DNA from: Saccharopolyspora erythraea
Lineage (GTDB): Bacteria; Actinomycetota; Actinomycetes; Mycobacteriales; Pseudonocardiaceae
Assembly: GCF_018141105.1 (NCBI RefSeq)
Contig: NZ_CP054839.1
Span: forward strand, 4,216,001 to 4,280,000
DNA: 64,000 nucleotides
Direction of reading: 5' to 3'
The notes beneath the pieces are model-generated. The model did no database searches, was not told where the DNA came from, and saw nothing but the letters and a program-made list of their open reading frames with translations. A program made the translations under genes and the position numbers. This document shows positions 1 through 11,500 of the stretch, in pieces; positions within the stretch are counted from its first letter, which is position 1; each line of letters begins with the position of its first letter.

Positions 1-576
1 CTGGGCTTCCTGCTGAGCTTCCCGGCCTCGCTGGACTACTGGTTCGGAAGCGGCCCGGCCAACGGCGTCAGCGGTTCGGCCTTCCACACCAACCAGTCGA
101 TCGCCGGGGCGCTCGCGCGTTCGGAGCTGCCGCACTCGTTGCGGACCGCGGTGTGGGCGGTGCTGTGCGTGGTCGTCGTCCTGCTCGCCGCATACGCCAT
201 CGCCCGGGTCGAACCGCCGCTGGCGGTGGTGGCCAACGCGCTGGTGGCGCTGCTGGTCTCGCCGACGTCCTGGTCCGACCACTGGGTGTGGTGCGTGCCG
301 GCGATCCTGGTGATGCTGGCCTGCGCCGTCCGGGAACGCAGCGCGGGGTGGCTGGCCGCCGGGGTGGTCACCGCGTTGGCGGTGCTGACCGCGTCCTTCC
401 GGTGGATGCCCAGCGGCGGGCCCTGGACGCCGGTACAGCACCTGGTCGGCAACCCGTACCTGTTGCTGGGAGTGGTGTTGCTCTTGCTGCTGGTCAGGTG
501 TGCGAGGCGGTCGAGGGTCCAGGCGTCCGAGGTCTCGGAGCCCGCTGTCGCATCGATCATGGCTGGAGCACGCTGA
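1..576 (+). CDS. C-terminal part of a GT87-type polyprenol-phosphate mannosyltransferase (partial)
   Basis: The frame is open from base 1, so the gene starts before the window and 191 residues are visible. It encodes an integral membrane protein with at least four hydrophobic segments (the last near residues 155-168). The segment around residues 28-40 (SAFHTNQSIAGAL) resembles the Asn-Gln-Ser motif of actinobacterial GT87/DUF2029 alpha-mannosyltransferases, and the PTSWSDHWVW stretch is also typical of that family. Members act at the membrane on polyprenyl-phosphate-linked sugars in cell-envelope glycan synthesis. The tail ends in a short basic region. The family call is inference from motif appearance; donor and acceptor cannot be read from this fragment. 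Confidence 0.6.
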   Translation: MGFLLSFPASLDYWFGSGPANGVSGSAFHTNQSIAGALARSELPHSLRTAVWAVLCVVVVLLAAYAIARVEPPLAVVANALVALLVSPTSWSDHWVWCVPAILVMLACAVRERSAGWLAAGVVTALAVLTASFRWMPSGGPWTPVQHLVGNPYLLLGVVLLLLLVRCARRSRVQASEVSEPAVASIMAGAR

Positions 577-1010
577 ATCCGCGTCGCAACGGGTCGACTG
601 TGGACTGGCGGGCACCGGCGTCCGAGCGGCGCCAGGGATTTGTGGGGCAGGTCACCCATCGGCTCGTGCTTTGCGGGGTGGCCGGTAGCGTGTGTTTCGC
701 CGCGCCGACAAGGTGATCGTGAACCACGCCACGGACCGGGGGTTGCGGAGTCGCGTGTGGACCGCGGGCGGCCGGAATTTCGCGAGGTCAGCGGGGGTGG
801 CCGCCGTTGCTCCCATTGGGTGGGACCGGTCACGCGTTATTAACTCGTGTTACTTAACGGTAGCTTTCCGGACGCTCGCTATGTAGAGTGCCTCAAACTG
901 ACCGAGAGTGCAACGGCGCATCCTTTTGTCAGTGCCCGAAAGGTTCTTGCGGGCACGCGTCGAGTGACTCCGCCCTCGCGCGGCCCGCGGCCTGGCGACG
1001 GGGAGGACCG
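577..1010. other. Intergenic region upstream of gltB
   Basis: I see no convincing gene in these 434 bases. The notable part is an AT-rich patch at about 835-862, containing GTTATTAAC and GTTACTTAACG, in otherwise GC-rich DNA; it is the best place for the gltB promoter or a nitrogen-regulator site. A hairpin with 7-bp arms (GTGCCCG at 932-938, CGGGCAC at 950-956) would lie in the gltB leader RNA. Confidence 0.5.
835..885 (+). promoter_or_regulatory. Candidate gltB promoter / nitrogen-regulator region
   Basis: The patch contains repeated GTTAnnnAAC-like half-sites (GTTATTAAC, then GTTAC-TTAACG-GTAGC), loosely like the GTnAC spacing of actinomycete GlnR boxes. TATGTA at 880-885 could be a -10 element, but I find no good -35 at the proper distance. 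The match is imperfect, so this is inference. Confidence 0.3.
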
Positions 1011-4000
1011 ATGCCTAATTCCCACCATGTGAGAGCGGCGCAGCGTAGCGCCGAAGCGCGGGGGCTCTACGACCCCGCCAACGACCGCGACGCCTGCGGT
1101 GTCGCGTTCGTGGCCGACCTGCGCGGACGACGCAGTCACGACCTGGTCGGCAAAGCACTGACGGCGCTGCGGAACCTGGAGCACCGGGGCGCCAAGGGCG
1201 CCGACCCCGACACCGGCGACGGTGTCGGGCTGCTGACCCAGATCCCGGACGCCTTCTTCCGCTCAGCGGTGCCCTTCGAGCTGCCGGACGAGGGCGCGTA
1301 CGCGGTGGGTACCGCGTTCCTGCCCGCCGACGAGGAGGCCGCGGCCGAGGCCGTGGCACTGATCGAGCGGATCGTGTCCGAAGAAGGACTGCGGGTCCTC
1401 GGCTGGCGCGAGGTGCCCACCGACGCGTCGTGCGCGGGATGGGCGGCGCGCGAGGTCATGCCCTCGTTCCGGCAGCTCTTCCTCGGACACGGCGAGGCGA
1501 GCGGGCCGGATGCGGGCGAGACGGCCTTGCAGTTCGAGCGCCGGGCCTTCTGCGTGCGCAAGCGCGCCGAGCACGAGGCCGACGTGTACTTCCCGAGCCT
1601 GTCGGCGCGCACCATCGTCTACAAGGGGATGCTCACCGAGGCGCAGCTCCCGGCGTTCTACCCCGACCTGGGCGACGAGCGCTTCGCCAGCGCCATCGGA
1701 CTGGTGCACAGCCGGTTCTCGACCAACACGTTCCCGTCGTGGCCGCTGGCGCACCCGTACCGGTTCATCGCGCACAACGGTGAGATCAACACCATGCGCG
1801 GCAACCGGAACTGGATGCGCACCAGGGAGAGCATGCTCGCCACCGACCTGATCCCCGGTGACCTGCAGCGGCTCTACCCGATCGCGACGCCGGACGCCAG
1901 CGACTCGGCGACCTTCGACGAGGTGCTTGAGCTGCTGCACCTGGGCGGGCGCAGCCTGCCGCACGCGGTGCTGATGATGATCCCGGAGGCGTGGGAGAAC
2001 CACGCCGAGATGGACCCGGCGCGCCGCGCCTTCTACGAGTTCCACAACTACCTGATGGAGCCGTGGGACGGCCCCGCCCTGGTCGCCTTCACCGACGGCA
2101 CCCAGATCGGGGCGGTGCTGGACCGCAACGGTCTGCGTCCGGGCCGTTACTGGGTGACCGAGGACGGCCTGGTCGTGCTGGCCAGCGAGGTCGGCGTGCT
2201 CGACGTCGAGCCCGAGCGCGTGGTGCGCAAGGGCAGGCTCCAGCCGGGCCGGATGTTCCTGGTCGACACCGATGCCGGGCGCATCATCGACGACGAGGAG
2301 ATCAAGGGCGGGCTGGCGGCCGAGCACCCCTACCAGCAGTGGCTCGACGAGGGCGTCGTGCACCTGGAGGACCTGCCCGACCGCGAGCGCGAGCTGCCCT
2401 CGCACGACTCGCTGGTGCACCGCCAGCAGGTCTTCGGCTACACCCAGGAGGAACTGGGTGTGCTGCTCGGGCCGATGGCCACCAGCGGTGCCGAGCCGAT
2501 CGGCTCGATGGGCAACGACGTGCCGTTCGCGGCGTTCTCCAAGCGCCCGCGGCAGTTGTTCGACTACTTCACGCAGTTGTTCGCCCAGGTCACCAACCCG
2601 CCGCTGGACGCGATCCGGGAGGAACTGGTCACCTCGCTGAGCACCCACGTCGGGCCCGAGCACAACCTGCTCGACCACGACCCCGACGCATGCCGCCAGC
2701 TGGTGCTGCCGTTCCCGGTGCTGGACAACGACCAGCTCGCCAAGATCGTGCACATCGACGACGACGGCGACCGCCCCGGGCTCCGCCCCGCGACGATCCG
2801 GATGACCTACGACGTCGCGGGCGGCGGTCAGGCGCTGCGTGAGCGGCTGGACGAGATCTGCGAGGAGGTCTCGGAAGCGGTCGACGCCGGTGCGCACGTA
2901 CTGGTGCTCTCGGACCGCGCGGCCGACGCCGAGCACGCGCCGATCCCGTCGCTGCTGGCCACGGGTGCGGTGCACCACCACCTGGTGCGCGAGAAGAAGC
3001 GCACCCAGGTCGGGCTGGTCGTCGAGGCCGGCGACGTCCGCGAGGTCCACCATGTCGCTCTGCTCATCGGTTACGGGGCCGCCGCCGTTAACCCGTACGT
3101 CGCGATGGCCAGTGTCGAGGACCTGGTCCGCGGTGGCGTGATCAAGGAGGCCGACGCCAGGCAGGCGACGGCGAACCTGATCAAGGCGCTGGGCAAGGGC
3201 GTGCGCAAGACCATGTCCAAGATGGGCGTGTCCACTGTGGCCTCCTACACCGGTGCCCAGATCTTCGAGGCGATCGGGCTCGGCGAGGAGGTCGTGGACA
3301 AGTGCTTCACCGGCACCACCTCCCGCCTCGGCGGCGTCGGCTTCGACGTGCTGGCCGGGGAGGTCGCCGAGCGGCACCGCAGGGCCTACCCGTCCGACGG
3401 CGTGCAGGCGCCGCACCGCACGCTGCACGTCGGCGGTGAGTACCAGTGGCGACGCGAGGGCGACCCGCACCTGTTCAACCCGAAGACGGTGTTCAAGCTC
3501 CAGCACTCCACGCGCAGCGGGCGCTACGAGATCTTCAAGGAGTACACCAAGGCCGTCGACGACCAGTCGAAGGACCTGATGACCCTGCGCGGGCTGTTCA
3601 AGTTCCGCGAGGGCGCGCGCAAGCCGGTGCCGATCGAGGAGGTCGAGCCGGTCTCGGAGATCGTCAAGCGGTTCGCCACGGGTGCCATCTCCTACGGCTC
3701 CATCTCCCAGGAGATGCACGAGGTCCTGGCCATCGCCATGAACCGGCTGGGCGGCAAGTCCAACACCGGTGAGGGCGGTGAGGACGCCGACCGGTTCACC
3801 CCGGACGCCAACGGCGACTCGCGGCGCTCGGCGATCAAGCAGGTCGCCTCCGGCCGCTTCGGCGTCACCAGCGAGTACCTGGTCAACGCCGACGACATCC
3901 AGATCAAGATGGCCCAGGGCGCCAAGCCCGGCGAGGGCGGCCAGCTCCCGGGCCACAAGGTGTACCCGTGGGTGGCCAAGACGAGGCACTCGACGCCGGG

Positions 4001-5579
4001 CGTCGGGCTGATCTCGCCGCCGCCGCACCACGACATCTACTCGATCGAGGACCTCGCGCAGCTCATCCACGACCTGAAGAACGCCAACCCGAAGGCCCGC
4101 ATCCACGTGAAGCTGGTCTCCGAGGTCGGTGTCGGCACGGTCGCGGCGGGTGTGAGCAAGGCCCACGCCGACGTCGTGCTCATCTCCGGCCACGACGGCG
4201 GCACGGGTGCCTCGCCGCTGTCGTCGATCAAGCACGCCGGTGGCCCGTGGGAGCTCGGCCTGGCCGAGACGCAGCAGACGCTGCTGGCCAACAAGCTGCG
4301 CGACCGGATCGTGGTGCAGACCGACGGGCAGCTCAAGACCGGTCGCGACGTGGTGGTCGCGGCGCTGCTGGGTGCCGAGGAGTTCGGTTTCGCCACCGCG
4401 CCGCTGGTGGTCTCGGGCTGCATCATGATGCGGGTCTGCCACCTCGACACCTGCCCGGTCGGCGTGGCCACCCAGAACCCGCAGCTGCGGGCGAAGTTCG
4501 ACGGCAAGGCCGAGTACGTCGTCAACTTCTTCGAGTTCGTCGCCCAGGAGGTCCGGGAGTACCTGGCCCAGCTCGGTTTCCGCTCGGTGGCCGAGGCCGT
4601 CGGGCACGCCGAGCTGATCGACACCGAGGCCGCGGTGCGGCACTGGAAGGCCGAGGGCCTGGACCTCGCGCCGATCACCCACGTGCCCGAGCTGGAGCCC
4701 GGCGCCGCCCGGCACCAGGTCGTCGAGCAGGACCACGGTCTGGAGAAGGCGCTGGACAACACCCTGATCCAGCTCTGCGAAGGCGCGCTGAAGGAAGGCA
4801 CGCCGGTGCGGCTGGACATTCCGGTGCGAAACGTCAACCGCACCGTCGGCACCATGCTCGGTTCCGAGCTGACCCGGCGGTGGGGCGGCGAGGGCCTGCC
4901 CGACGACACCATCGACGTCACCTTCACCGGTTCGGCGGGCCAGTCCTTCGGTGCCTTCCTGCCGAGCGGCGTCACGCTGCGGCTGCTCGGCGACGCCAAC
5001 GACTACGTCGGCAAGGGCCTCTCCGGCGGCCGGATCGTGGTGCGTCCGGACGCTTCGGCGTCCTTCGCCGCCGAGCACAACGTCATCGCGGGCAACGTGC
5101 TGCTCTACGGCGCGACCAGCGGTGAGCTGTTCGTACGCGGTGTTGTGGGCGAGCGCTTCTGCGTCCGCAACTCCGGTGCCACGGCCGTCGTCGAGGGCGT
5201 CGGCGACCACGGCTGCGAGTACATGACCGGCGGCCGCGTGGTGATCCTCGGCGGCACGGGGCGCAACTTCGCCGCGGGCATGTCCGGCGGCATCGCCTAC
5301 GTGCTCGACCTCGACCCGCAGCGGGTCAACCACGAGATGGTCGACGTCGACCCGCTCGACGAGGCCGACCGCGAGTTCCTCACCGACCGGCTGCGCAGGC
5401 ACTTCGAGCAGACCGAGTCGCAGGTCGCCAGGGAGCTGCTGGCGGACTGGGACAGCGCCGTCGAGCGCTTCGGCAAGGTCATGCCGAAGGACTTCAAGAG
5501 GGTGCTCGCGGCGCGGTCGGCCGCCGAGCGGGACGGCCGCGACGTGAACGAGGCGATCATGGAGGCCGCTCATGGCTGA
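1011..5579 (+). CDS. gltB: Glutamate synthase (NADPH) large subunit
   Basis: The product has 1522 residues, the usual length for the alpha subunit of GOGAT. It makes two glutamates from glutamine and 2-oxoglutarate in the cytoplasm. Cys29 in DACGVAF is the expected catalytic N-terminal nucleophile of the glutaminase (GATase type 2) domain after propeptide removal. A central linker domain follows, then the FMN-binding synthase domain, which carries the 3Fe-4S ligands Cys1137, Cys1143 and Cys1148 ([12 protein letters not shown]). The C-terminal part is the GXGXG beta-helix. I chose the ATG at 1011 because GGGGAGG lies just upstream; the frame stays open back to 888 but that extension is basic and low-complexity. 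gltD overlaps its end by 8 bases, so the two subunits are co-translated. Confidence 0.97.
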   Translation: MPNSHHVRAAQRSAEARGLYDPANDRDACGVAFVADLRGRRSHDLVGKALTALRNLEHRGAKGADPDTGDGVGLLTQIPDAFFRSAVPFELPDEGAYAVGTAFLPADEEAAAEAVALIERIVSEEGLRVLGWREVPTDASCAGWAAREVMPSFRQLFLGHGEASGPDAGETALQFERRAFCVRKRAEHEADVYFPSLSARTIVYKGMLTEAQLPAFYPDLGDERFASAIGLVHSRFSTNTFPSWPLAHPYRFIAHNGEINTMRGNRNWMRTRESMLATDLIPGDLQRLYPIATPDASDSATFDEVLELLHLGGRSLPHAVLMMIPEAWENHAEMDPARRAFYEFHNYLMEPWDGPALVAFTDGTQIGAVLDRNGLRPGRYWVTEDGLVVLASEVGVLDVEPERVVRKGRLQPGRMFLVDTDAGRIIDDEEIKGGLAAEHPYQQWLDEGVVHLEDLPDRERELPSHDSLVHRQQVFGYTQEELGVLLGPMATSGAEPIGSMGNDVPFAAFSKRPRQLFDYFTQLFAQVTNPPLDAIREELVTSLSTHVGPEHNLLDHDPDACRQLVLPFPVLDNDQLAKIVHIDDDGDRPGLRPATIRMTYDVAGGGQALRERLDEICEEVSEAVDAGAHVLVLSDRAADAEHAPIPSLLATGAVHHHLVREKKRTQVGLVVEAGDVREVHHVALLIGYGAAAVNPYVAMASVEDLVRGGVIKEADARQATANLIKALGKGVRKTMSKMGVSTVASYTGAQIFEAIGLGEEVVDKCFTGTTSRLGGVGFDVLAGEVAERHRRAYPSDGVQAPHRTLHVGGEYQWRREGDPHLFNPKTVFKLQHSTRSGRYEIFKEYTKAVDDQSKDLMTLRGLFKFREGARKPVPIEEVEPVSEIVKRFATGAISYGSISQEMHEVLAIAMNRLGGKSNTGEGGEDADRFTPDANGDSRRSAIKQVASGRFGVTSEYLVNADDIQIKMAQGAKPGEGGQLPGHKVYPWVAKTRHSTPGVGLISPPPHHDIYSIEDLAQLIHDLKNANPKARIHVKLVSEVGVGTVAAGVSKAHADVVLISGHDGGTGASPLSSIKHAGGPWELGLAETQQTLLANKLRDRIVVQTDGQLKTGRDVVVAALLGAEEFGFATAPLVVSGCIMMRVCHLDTCPVGVATQNPQLRAKFDGKAEYVVNFFEFVAQEVREYLAQLGFRSVAEAVGHAELIDTEAAVRHWKAEGLDLAPITHVPELEPGAARHQVVEQDHGLEKALDNTLIQLCEGALKEGTPVRLDIPVRNVNRTVGTMLGSELTRRWGGEGLPDDTIDVTFTGSAGQSFGAFLPSGVTLRLLGDANDYVGKGLSGGRIVVRPDASASFAAEHNVIAGNVLLYGATSGELFVRGVVGERFCVRNSGATAVVEGVGDHGCEYMTGGRVVILGGTGRNFAAGMSGGIAYVLDLDPQRVNHEMVDVDPLDEADREFLTDRLRRHFEQTESQVARELLADWDSAVERFGKVMPKDFKRVLAARSAAERDGRDVNEAIMEAAHG

Positions 5580-7023
5580 CCCGAAGGGATTTCTGACGAC
5601 CCAGCGGGAGACGCCGCAGCGCCGTCCGGTGGACCTGCGCCTGCTCGACTGGCGCGAGGTCTACCAGGACTTCGAGTCCGGCAAGGTCCGCAAGCAGGCC
5701 GGCCGGTGCATGGACTGCGGCATCCCGTTCTGCCACCAGGGCTGTCCGCTGGGCAACCTGATCCCGGAGTGGAACGACCTGGTGTGGCGCGACGACTGGC
5801 GCGACGCCGCGGAGCGCCTGCACGCCACCAACAACTTCCCGGAGTTCACCGGGACGTTGTGCCCCGCCCCGTGCGAGGCGGCGTGCGTGGTCGGCATCAA
5901 CTCCGACCCGGTGACCATCAAGCAGGTCGAGATCGAGATCGTCGACCGGGCGTGGGACGAGGGCTGGGTCCAGCCTCAGCCCCCGTCGGCGCGAACCGGC
6001 AAGAAGGTCGCCGTGGTCGGCTCCGGCCCGGCCGGCCTGGCCGCCGCGCAGCAGCTCACGCGGGTGGGTCACGACGTGGTGGTCTTCGAGCGGGCCGACC
6101 GCATCGGGGGCCTGCTGCGCTACGGGATTCCCGAGTTCAAGATGGAGAAGCACCGGCTGGACCGCAGGCTCGGCCAGATGCGCGCGGAGGGCACCGAGTT
6201 CCGCGCCGGCGTCGACGTCGGCGTGGACGTCACCGTCGAGCAGCTGCGCGCGGAGTTCGACGCGGTGGTGCTCGCCGGCGGCTCCACGCAGGCCAGGGAC
6301 CTGCCCATCACCGGCCGGGAGCTCGACGGCGTGCACCAGGCGATGGAGTTCCTGCCGCTGGCCAACAAGGTGCAGGAGGGCGACCTCGGGAGCTCGCCCA
6401 TCAACGCCGAGGGCAAGCACGTGGTGGTCATCGGCGGCGGTGACACCGGTGCCGACTGCGTGGGCACTGCGCACCGGCAGGGCGCGGCGTCGGTGACGCA
6501 GCTGGAGATCATGCCCACCCCGCCCTCGACCCGGCCGGAGCACCAGCCGTGGCCGACCTACCCGATGGTCTACCGGGTGTCCTCGGCGCACGAGGAGGGC
6601 GGCGAGCGGCTGTTCTCGGTCAACACCCAGGAGTTCCTGGGTGACGATCAGGGCCGCGTCCGGGCGCTGCGGCTGGTGGAGGTCCGCCGCGAGGAAGGCA
6701 GGTTCGTCCCCGTGGAGGGCACCGAGCAGGAGGTGCCGTGCGACCTGGCGCTGCTGGCGATGGGCTTCGTCGGCCCGGAGCGGGCCGGTCTGCTCGAAGA
6801 GCTCGGCGTGGAGCTTGACGAGCGCGGCAACGTCGCGCGCGACGACTCGTTCATGACCACTGTGGACGGTGTGTTCACCGCGGGTGACATGGGCCGGGGC
6901 CAGTCGCTGATCGTGTGGGCCATCTCGGAGGGCCGCTCGGCGGCGGCCGGGGTGGACCGCTACCTGACCGAGCGCGAGGTGCTGCCCGCGCCGATCGCGC
7001 CGACGGACCGGCCGCTGGTCTGA
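5572..7023 (+). CDS. gltD: Glutamate synthase small subunit
   Basis: The product has 483 residues. This flavoprotein subunit takes electrons from NADPH and passes them through iron-sulfur clusters to GltB. The N-terminal region carries the two cysteine clusters for 4Fe-4S centres (Cys46, 49, 54, 58 and Cys96, 100, 104). An FAD-binding [10 protein letters not shown] motif follows near residue 150 and an NADPH-binding GGGDTGADC motif near residue 290. The gene starts inside the end of gltB (8-base overlap), and a strong terminator follows its stop, so gltBD is a closed two-gene operon. Confidence 0.97.
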   Translation: MADPKGFLTTQRETPQRRPVDLRLLDWREVYQDFESGKVRKQAGRCMDCGIPFCHQGCPLGNLIPEWNDLVWRDDWRDAAERLHATNNFPEFTGTLCPAPCEAACVVGINSDPVTIKQVEIEIVDRAWDEGWVQPQPPSARTGKKVAVVGSGPAGLAAAQQLTRVGHDVVVFERADRIGGLLRYGIPEFKMEKHRLDRRLGQMRAEGTEFRAGVDVGVDVTVEQLRAEFDAVVLAGGSTQARDLPITGRELDGVHQAMEFLPLANKVQEGDLGSSPINAEGKHVVVIGGGDTGADCVGTAHRQGAASVTQLEIMPTPPSTRPEHQPWPTYPMVYRVSSAHEEGGERLFSVNTQEFLGDDQGRVRALRLVEVRREEGRFVPVEGTEQEVPCDLALLAMGFVGPERAGLLEELGVELDERGNVARDDSFMTTVDGVFTAGDMGRGQSLIVWAISEGRSAAAGVDRYLTEREVLPAPIAPTDRPLV

Positions 7024-7041
7024 GTCCGTTCAAGTGAAGCG

Positions 7042-7085
7042 CCGCGGGCGGGGTCTCCTCCGGGAGGCCCCGCCCGCGGTCTTTT
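7042..7085 (+). terminator. Rho-independent terminator of gltBD
   Basis: A perfect 12-bp stem, CCGCGGGCGGGG (7042-7053) with CCCCGCCCGCGG (7068-7079), is extended inward by CTCC/GGAG and followed by TCTTTT. It lies 19 bases after the gltD stop. Confidence 0.9.
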
Positions 7086-7294
7086 CCACCGCACCTGCCT
7101 GGGTTCGCCCATTCCGGTGGTGTCGTGATGATCACGTACCGTGCTCGCGCGGTCCGGAACCAGTCGCCGCCGACCCGCGTTGGACGTGTTGGCGGTGATC
7201 AGCGGAGCCGCGCTCCCGCGTGGCACCGCCACCGCTGATCGACCTCGGAAGCCACCGTCGTGGCGGGAACGGCAGGAAAGGAACGGACCGGCAG

Positions 7295-8263
7295 ATGGTC
7301 TTCAAGAAGTTGCTCGGGGCGCTCGGCATCGGAGGCCCCTCGGTGGACACGGTGCTCCACCACCCCAGCACCCGCCCTGGTGAGGTCCTCGCCGGCGAGG
7401 TGCGCATCACCGGCGGTTCCCAGGCGGTCACCATCGAGCACGTCGCGCTCGGCCTGGTCACCCGGATCGAGACCGAACACGGCGGCCACGACGGCGACGC
7501 GGTCGTCGAGTTCCACCGCGTCGTGGTGGCGGGCCGCTTCGAGCTGGCCGAGGGCGAGGACCGGGTGATCCCGTTCGAGTTCCCGGTGCCGCTGGAGGCG
7601 CCGGTGACCGAGTTCTACGGCCGGCACCTGCACGGCATGACCCTCGGCGTGCGCACCGAGCTGTCGGTGGCCAAGGCGGTCGACAAGGGCGACCTCGACC
7701 CGGTCTCGGTGCACCCGCTGCCCGCGCAGGAGCGCGTGCTGGAGGCGTTCTCGCGGCTGGGCTTCCACTTCAAGCACGCCGACCTCGAGCACGGCCGCCT
7801 GCACGGCGTGCACCAGGAACTGCCGTTCTACCAGGAGATCGAGTTCTACCCGCCCGGACAGTACGCGGGCCGTGTCAACGAGGTCGAGCTGACCTTCGTC
7901 GCCGGACCGCACGGGCTGGACGTGGTGCTGGAGGCCGACAAGCGCGGCGGATTCTTCACACCCTCGCACGACGCGTTCGGGCGCTTCCACGCCGGCTACG
8001 AGGAAGCCGAGCACATCGACTGGGCCGCCCGCATCGACGAGTGGCTCACGCAGGTCGCCGAGCGCAGGCACGCCATGCCGCACGGTCACCACGAGCATCA
8101 CCCCCACGGCCACCACGGTCACCACGGCGAGCACCACGGCCCGGGCATGGGCGGCATGATCGCCGGAGCGGCGGCCGGTGCCGCCGCGGGCATCGTCGGC
8201 GGCATGGTGCTCGGCGAGGTCGTCGACGAGGTCGGCGACTTCTTCGAGGGTGAGGAAGGCTAG
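7295..8263 (+). CDS. Spo0M-like sporulation-control protein with His-rich tail
   Basis: The product has 322 residues. It matches the Spo0M family (arrestin-like fold), starting MVFKKLLGALGIGGPSVDT and continuing through the beta-sandwich halves (around GEVLAGEVRITGG and HHPSTRPG). In Bacillus, Spo0M affects the timing of sporulation; its biochemical role is unclear, and in actinomycetes it is mostly uncharacterised. The C-terminal part is distinctive: a stretch of about 25 residues near 265-290 made mostly of His and Gly, then an Ala/Gly-rich hydrophobic helix (AAAGAAAGIVGGMVLG) and an acidic end. The His run could bind metal. The ATG at 7295 follows AGGAAAGGA at good distance. The gene stands alone between two terminators. 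Confidence 0.85.
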   Translation: MVFKKLLGALGIGGPSVDTVLHHPSTRPGEVLAGEVRITGGSQAVTIEHVALGLVTRIETEHGGHDGDAVVEFHRVVVAGRFELAEGEDRVIPFEFPVPLEAPVTEFYGRHLHGMTLGVRTELSVAKAVDKGDLDPVSVHPLPAQERVLEAFSRLGFHFKHADLEHGRLHGVHQELPFYQEIEFYPPGQYAGRVNEVELTFVAGPHGLDVVLEADKRGGFFTPSHDAFGRFHAGYEEAEHIDWAARIDEWLTQVAERRHAMPHGHHEHHPHGHHGHHGEHHGPGMGGMIAGAAAGAAAGIVGGMVLGEVVDEVGDFFEGEEG

Positions 8264-8290
8264 CGGGTCGTTCTCGACGGCTGCGTGCTC

Positions 8291-8324
8291 GCGGCGGTTC
8301 CGGCGAGCACACCGGAACCGCCGC
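8291..8324 (+). terminator. Hairpin terminator after the Spo0M gene
   Basis: A perfect 13-bp stem, GCGGCGGTTCCGG (8291-8303) with CCGGAACCGCCGC (8312-8324), has an 8-base loop and no T-tract. Such U-less hairpins are common terminators in actinomycetes. Confidence 0.7.
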
Positions 8325-8351
8325 CCGCCCGTGAAGTACTGGGCCGGCATG

Positions 8352-8385
8352 CGACGCCGGACGCGCACGCTCGCGTCCGGCGTCG
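8352..8385. terminator. Second perfect hairpin in the same gap
   Basis: A 14-bp perfect stem, CGACGCCGGACGCG (8352-8365) with CGCGTCCGGCGTCG (8372-8385), has a 6-base loop and lies 27 bases after the first hairpin. There is no T-tract. It may be a back-up terminator, or a processing site ahead of the next gene. Confidence 0.55.
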
Positions 8386-8575
8386 TTCGCGCTGGTCAGG
8401 CGTACGTGCGAAACCTCCTGGTGCCTCCGGGGGAGCGGCTCCCGATTCGGATGGCGGGCCGCACAACCACTTGTGATCAATAACACAGTCTCTGTGATCG
8501 CTAAACCATCCCGCCGACACTGTCGGAGCCGATCATGGCGCGCTGGGCTGGGGGAGTCGCTCACAGGAGGTGCGT

Positions 8576-11500
8576 GTGGATCTTTCACGGCGAGCTCTGT
8601 TCCGCAGGGGCGGCCAGGCCGCGGCGGGCGCGGGTGCGATCTGGTTCCTCGACGGCGTCGGGCAGGCGCCGGTGGCGCTGGCCCAGCCCGGCGCGCCGGG
8701 CAGCCGCGAGGTCGTGGTCACGCAGGCGACCAACGCCTCCGCCGCGGTCGCGCCGGGCGCCGACTCGGTGGTCGTCGACCTGCTGAACGTTCTCTGGTCG
8801 ATCCCCATCGGCGGCGGTGCCGCCGTCCGCCTGACCGACGTGTTGCAGGAGACCACCGAACCCGATTTCTCCCCGGATGGCAGCAGGATCGTCTTCCAGT
8901 CCTACCAGGACGGGAACTTCCACCTCTGCCTGGCCGGCCGCGACGGCAAGGGCCTCACCCGGTTGACCGGAGGCCAGACCGACCAGCGCGAGCCGAGGTT
9001 CTCGCCGGACGGAACCCGCGTCGCCTTCGCCGCCGAGACGGGCGGCCGCTACGGCATCCACGTGCTCACGCTGGCGACCGGCGAGATCACCCCCTGGACC
9101 AGTGGTGCGGCGCAGGAGGCCCAGCCGGTGTGGACCCCGGACGGCTCGGCCATCGCCTTCACGTCGTCGAACGACGACACCCCGCAGGCGATCGACCTCG
9201 TCGACGCGCAGGGCAACCGCCGCACCCTCGTCACCGTCTCCGACGGCGACATCGCCGGCCCGACCTTCTCTCCGGACGGCAGGCTCGGCTACGTGCACCG
9301 GACCCCGTCCGGCACCGCGCTGGTCGTCGACGGGAAGGTCGTCTCCGACGAGGGCGAGGACGTGTTCCCGTTCTCCGCGAGGTGGTTGTCGGCCGACGAA
9401 CTCGTCTACACCGCCGACGGCCGCATCCGGCGCCGCGTTCTCGGGGGCGCCCGCAGCGACATCCCGTTCACCGCCGAGGTCTCCGTGCGCGAGGTCTCTC
9501 CGCCGCCGACGCGCAGGGACTTCGACTCCACCGCCGACCGCGCGGTCAAGGGCATCGTCGGACCGGCGTTGTCGCCCGACGGAACGCGGGTCGCCTTCCA
9601 GGCGCTTGGCGACATCTGGGTGCTGCGCGACGGCGAGGAGCCCGAGGCCGTGGTGTCCGACGGCGGCTACAACACCGGTCCGGCGTGGTCGCCGGACGGC
9701 CGGACGCTGGTCTACGCGAGCGACCGGGCGGGCACGCTCAACCTCTGGCTGCACGACCTGGAGACCGGCCAGGACAGGCGGCTCACGGATCTGGAAGGCG
9801 ACGAGACCGGACCGGTGTTCAGCCCGGACGGGTCCACGGTCGCGTTCCTGTCCGGCCGCTCGGTGCACACCGTGGAGGTCGCAAGCGGTGCGGTTCGCAA
9901 GGTCGTCGGCCCGCTGAACGCGCCAGGCAGGCCGAGCTTCTCCGCCGACGGCACCCGCGTGTGCCTGGCCGGGTTCGTGCCGGCCACCGCCCGCTTCCGG
10001 GAGGGCGAGAACCTGGTGCTGACCGTCGAGCCGGCCACCGGCGAGATGCACTACACCCATGCCGTGCCGGACCGGTCGCTGTCCAACCGCATCGACTCCG
10101 GTCCGGTCTACTCGCCCGATGGCGCCGGCATGGCCTTCGTCGTCGGCGGTGTGCTATGGGTGTCCGGTGTGGACGATCGCGGGCGGCCGGCCGGTGACGC
10201 CCGCCCGCTTGGCGACGAAACAGCGGCCTCGCCGAGCTGGAGCGGAGATTCGCGCACCCTGCTCTACCTGTCCAACGGGAAACTGCGGCGGGTGAGCGTC
10301 GGTCCGCGGATGGCTCGGCCGGTGCGGACGCGGCTCACCTGGCGACCCGCTGCCCCGTCGGAGCGCAGGGTGATCCGCGCGGGCGCGCTCTGGGACGGGA
10401 CCGGCCCGCGGCTGCGGCGCGACGTCGACATCGTGGTGCGCGGGAACCGCATCGCCGAGGTGGTGCCGAGCCGTGGCGCACTCGGTCCTGACGGCGTCGA
10501 CGCCCGCGACCTGACCGTCATGCCGGGGATGATCGCCACGCACGAGCACATGCCGTGGGAGAACAACAGCATCCCCAAGCTGTGGCTCGCCTTCGGCGTG
10601 ACGTCTGTGCGTTCGCCCGGTTCCGGTCATTACCTCGCGGTGGAGGCCAAGGAGGCGCAGGCGTCGGGCAAGCGGGTCGGGCCGAGGTTGTTCACCGCGG
10701 GGGAGATCATCGACGGCTCGCGCGTCTACTACGACAGCAACCGTCCGGTCACCACGCCCGAGGAACTGGCCAGGGAGCTGGAGCGGGTCAGCGAGCTGGA
10801 GCACGACCTGGTCAAGACCTACGTCCGGCTGCCGTACTCGTTGCAGCAGGCCGCGATCGAGGAAGCCCACCGGCTCGGCGTACCGGTCACCTCGCACTAC
10901 CTGTTCGGACCGGTGAACCTGGGCGCCGACGCCGTGGAGCACCACGGCGGCACCAGCCGCTACCTGCGCCGCCAGAAGGAGACCCACCTCGGTCACGCCT
11001 ACGACGACGTGGTGGAGCCGCTGGTGCGCTCGGGCATGACCTTCACCCCGACGCTCGGGCTCTCCGGCCTCGGCTCGGTGAGCATGCGCCCCGCGCTGTA
11101 CCACCACGCGGGCTGGGCTCTGGACGACCCGCGCCTGCGCACCCTGCTGCCACCGGAGATGTACGAGCAGTTCCGCGAGGAGGTGCAGGAGGCGGTGGCC
11201 GACCGGCCGGAGGCGGCGCTGGCCTTCACGACCCGGCAGGTGCGGACGGTACGCCGGATCCTCGACGGCGGTGGGCACGTCGCGCTGGGCACCGACAGCC
11301 CGCTGGTGCCGCACGGCGTGTACTACCACCTCAACGCCCAGTACCTGGTGCGTGACGGGATCACCACATATGAGGCGTTGCGCAGCGCGACGGTGGAGGG
11401 TGCGCGGGTGCTTGGCGCGAGCGAGCACCTGGGCACGGTCGAGCCTGGCAAGCTGGCGGACCTGACCTTCGTGCGAGGCGATCCGCTCGCCGACATCGCC

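Noticed and set aside
835-862. Definite GlnR box before gltB
   Set aside because: The half-sites only partly match GTnAC/GAAAC and their spacing is not exact; listed only as a candidate.
1263-5573. Very long open frame on the minus strand opposite gltB
   Set aside because: It is a by-product of high GC codon use: the + strand encodes an intact GltB with all motifs, while the antisense frame has Arg/His/Gly-rich low-complexity content.
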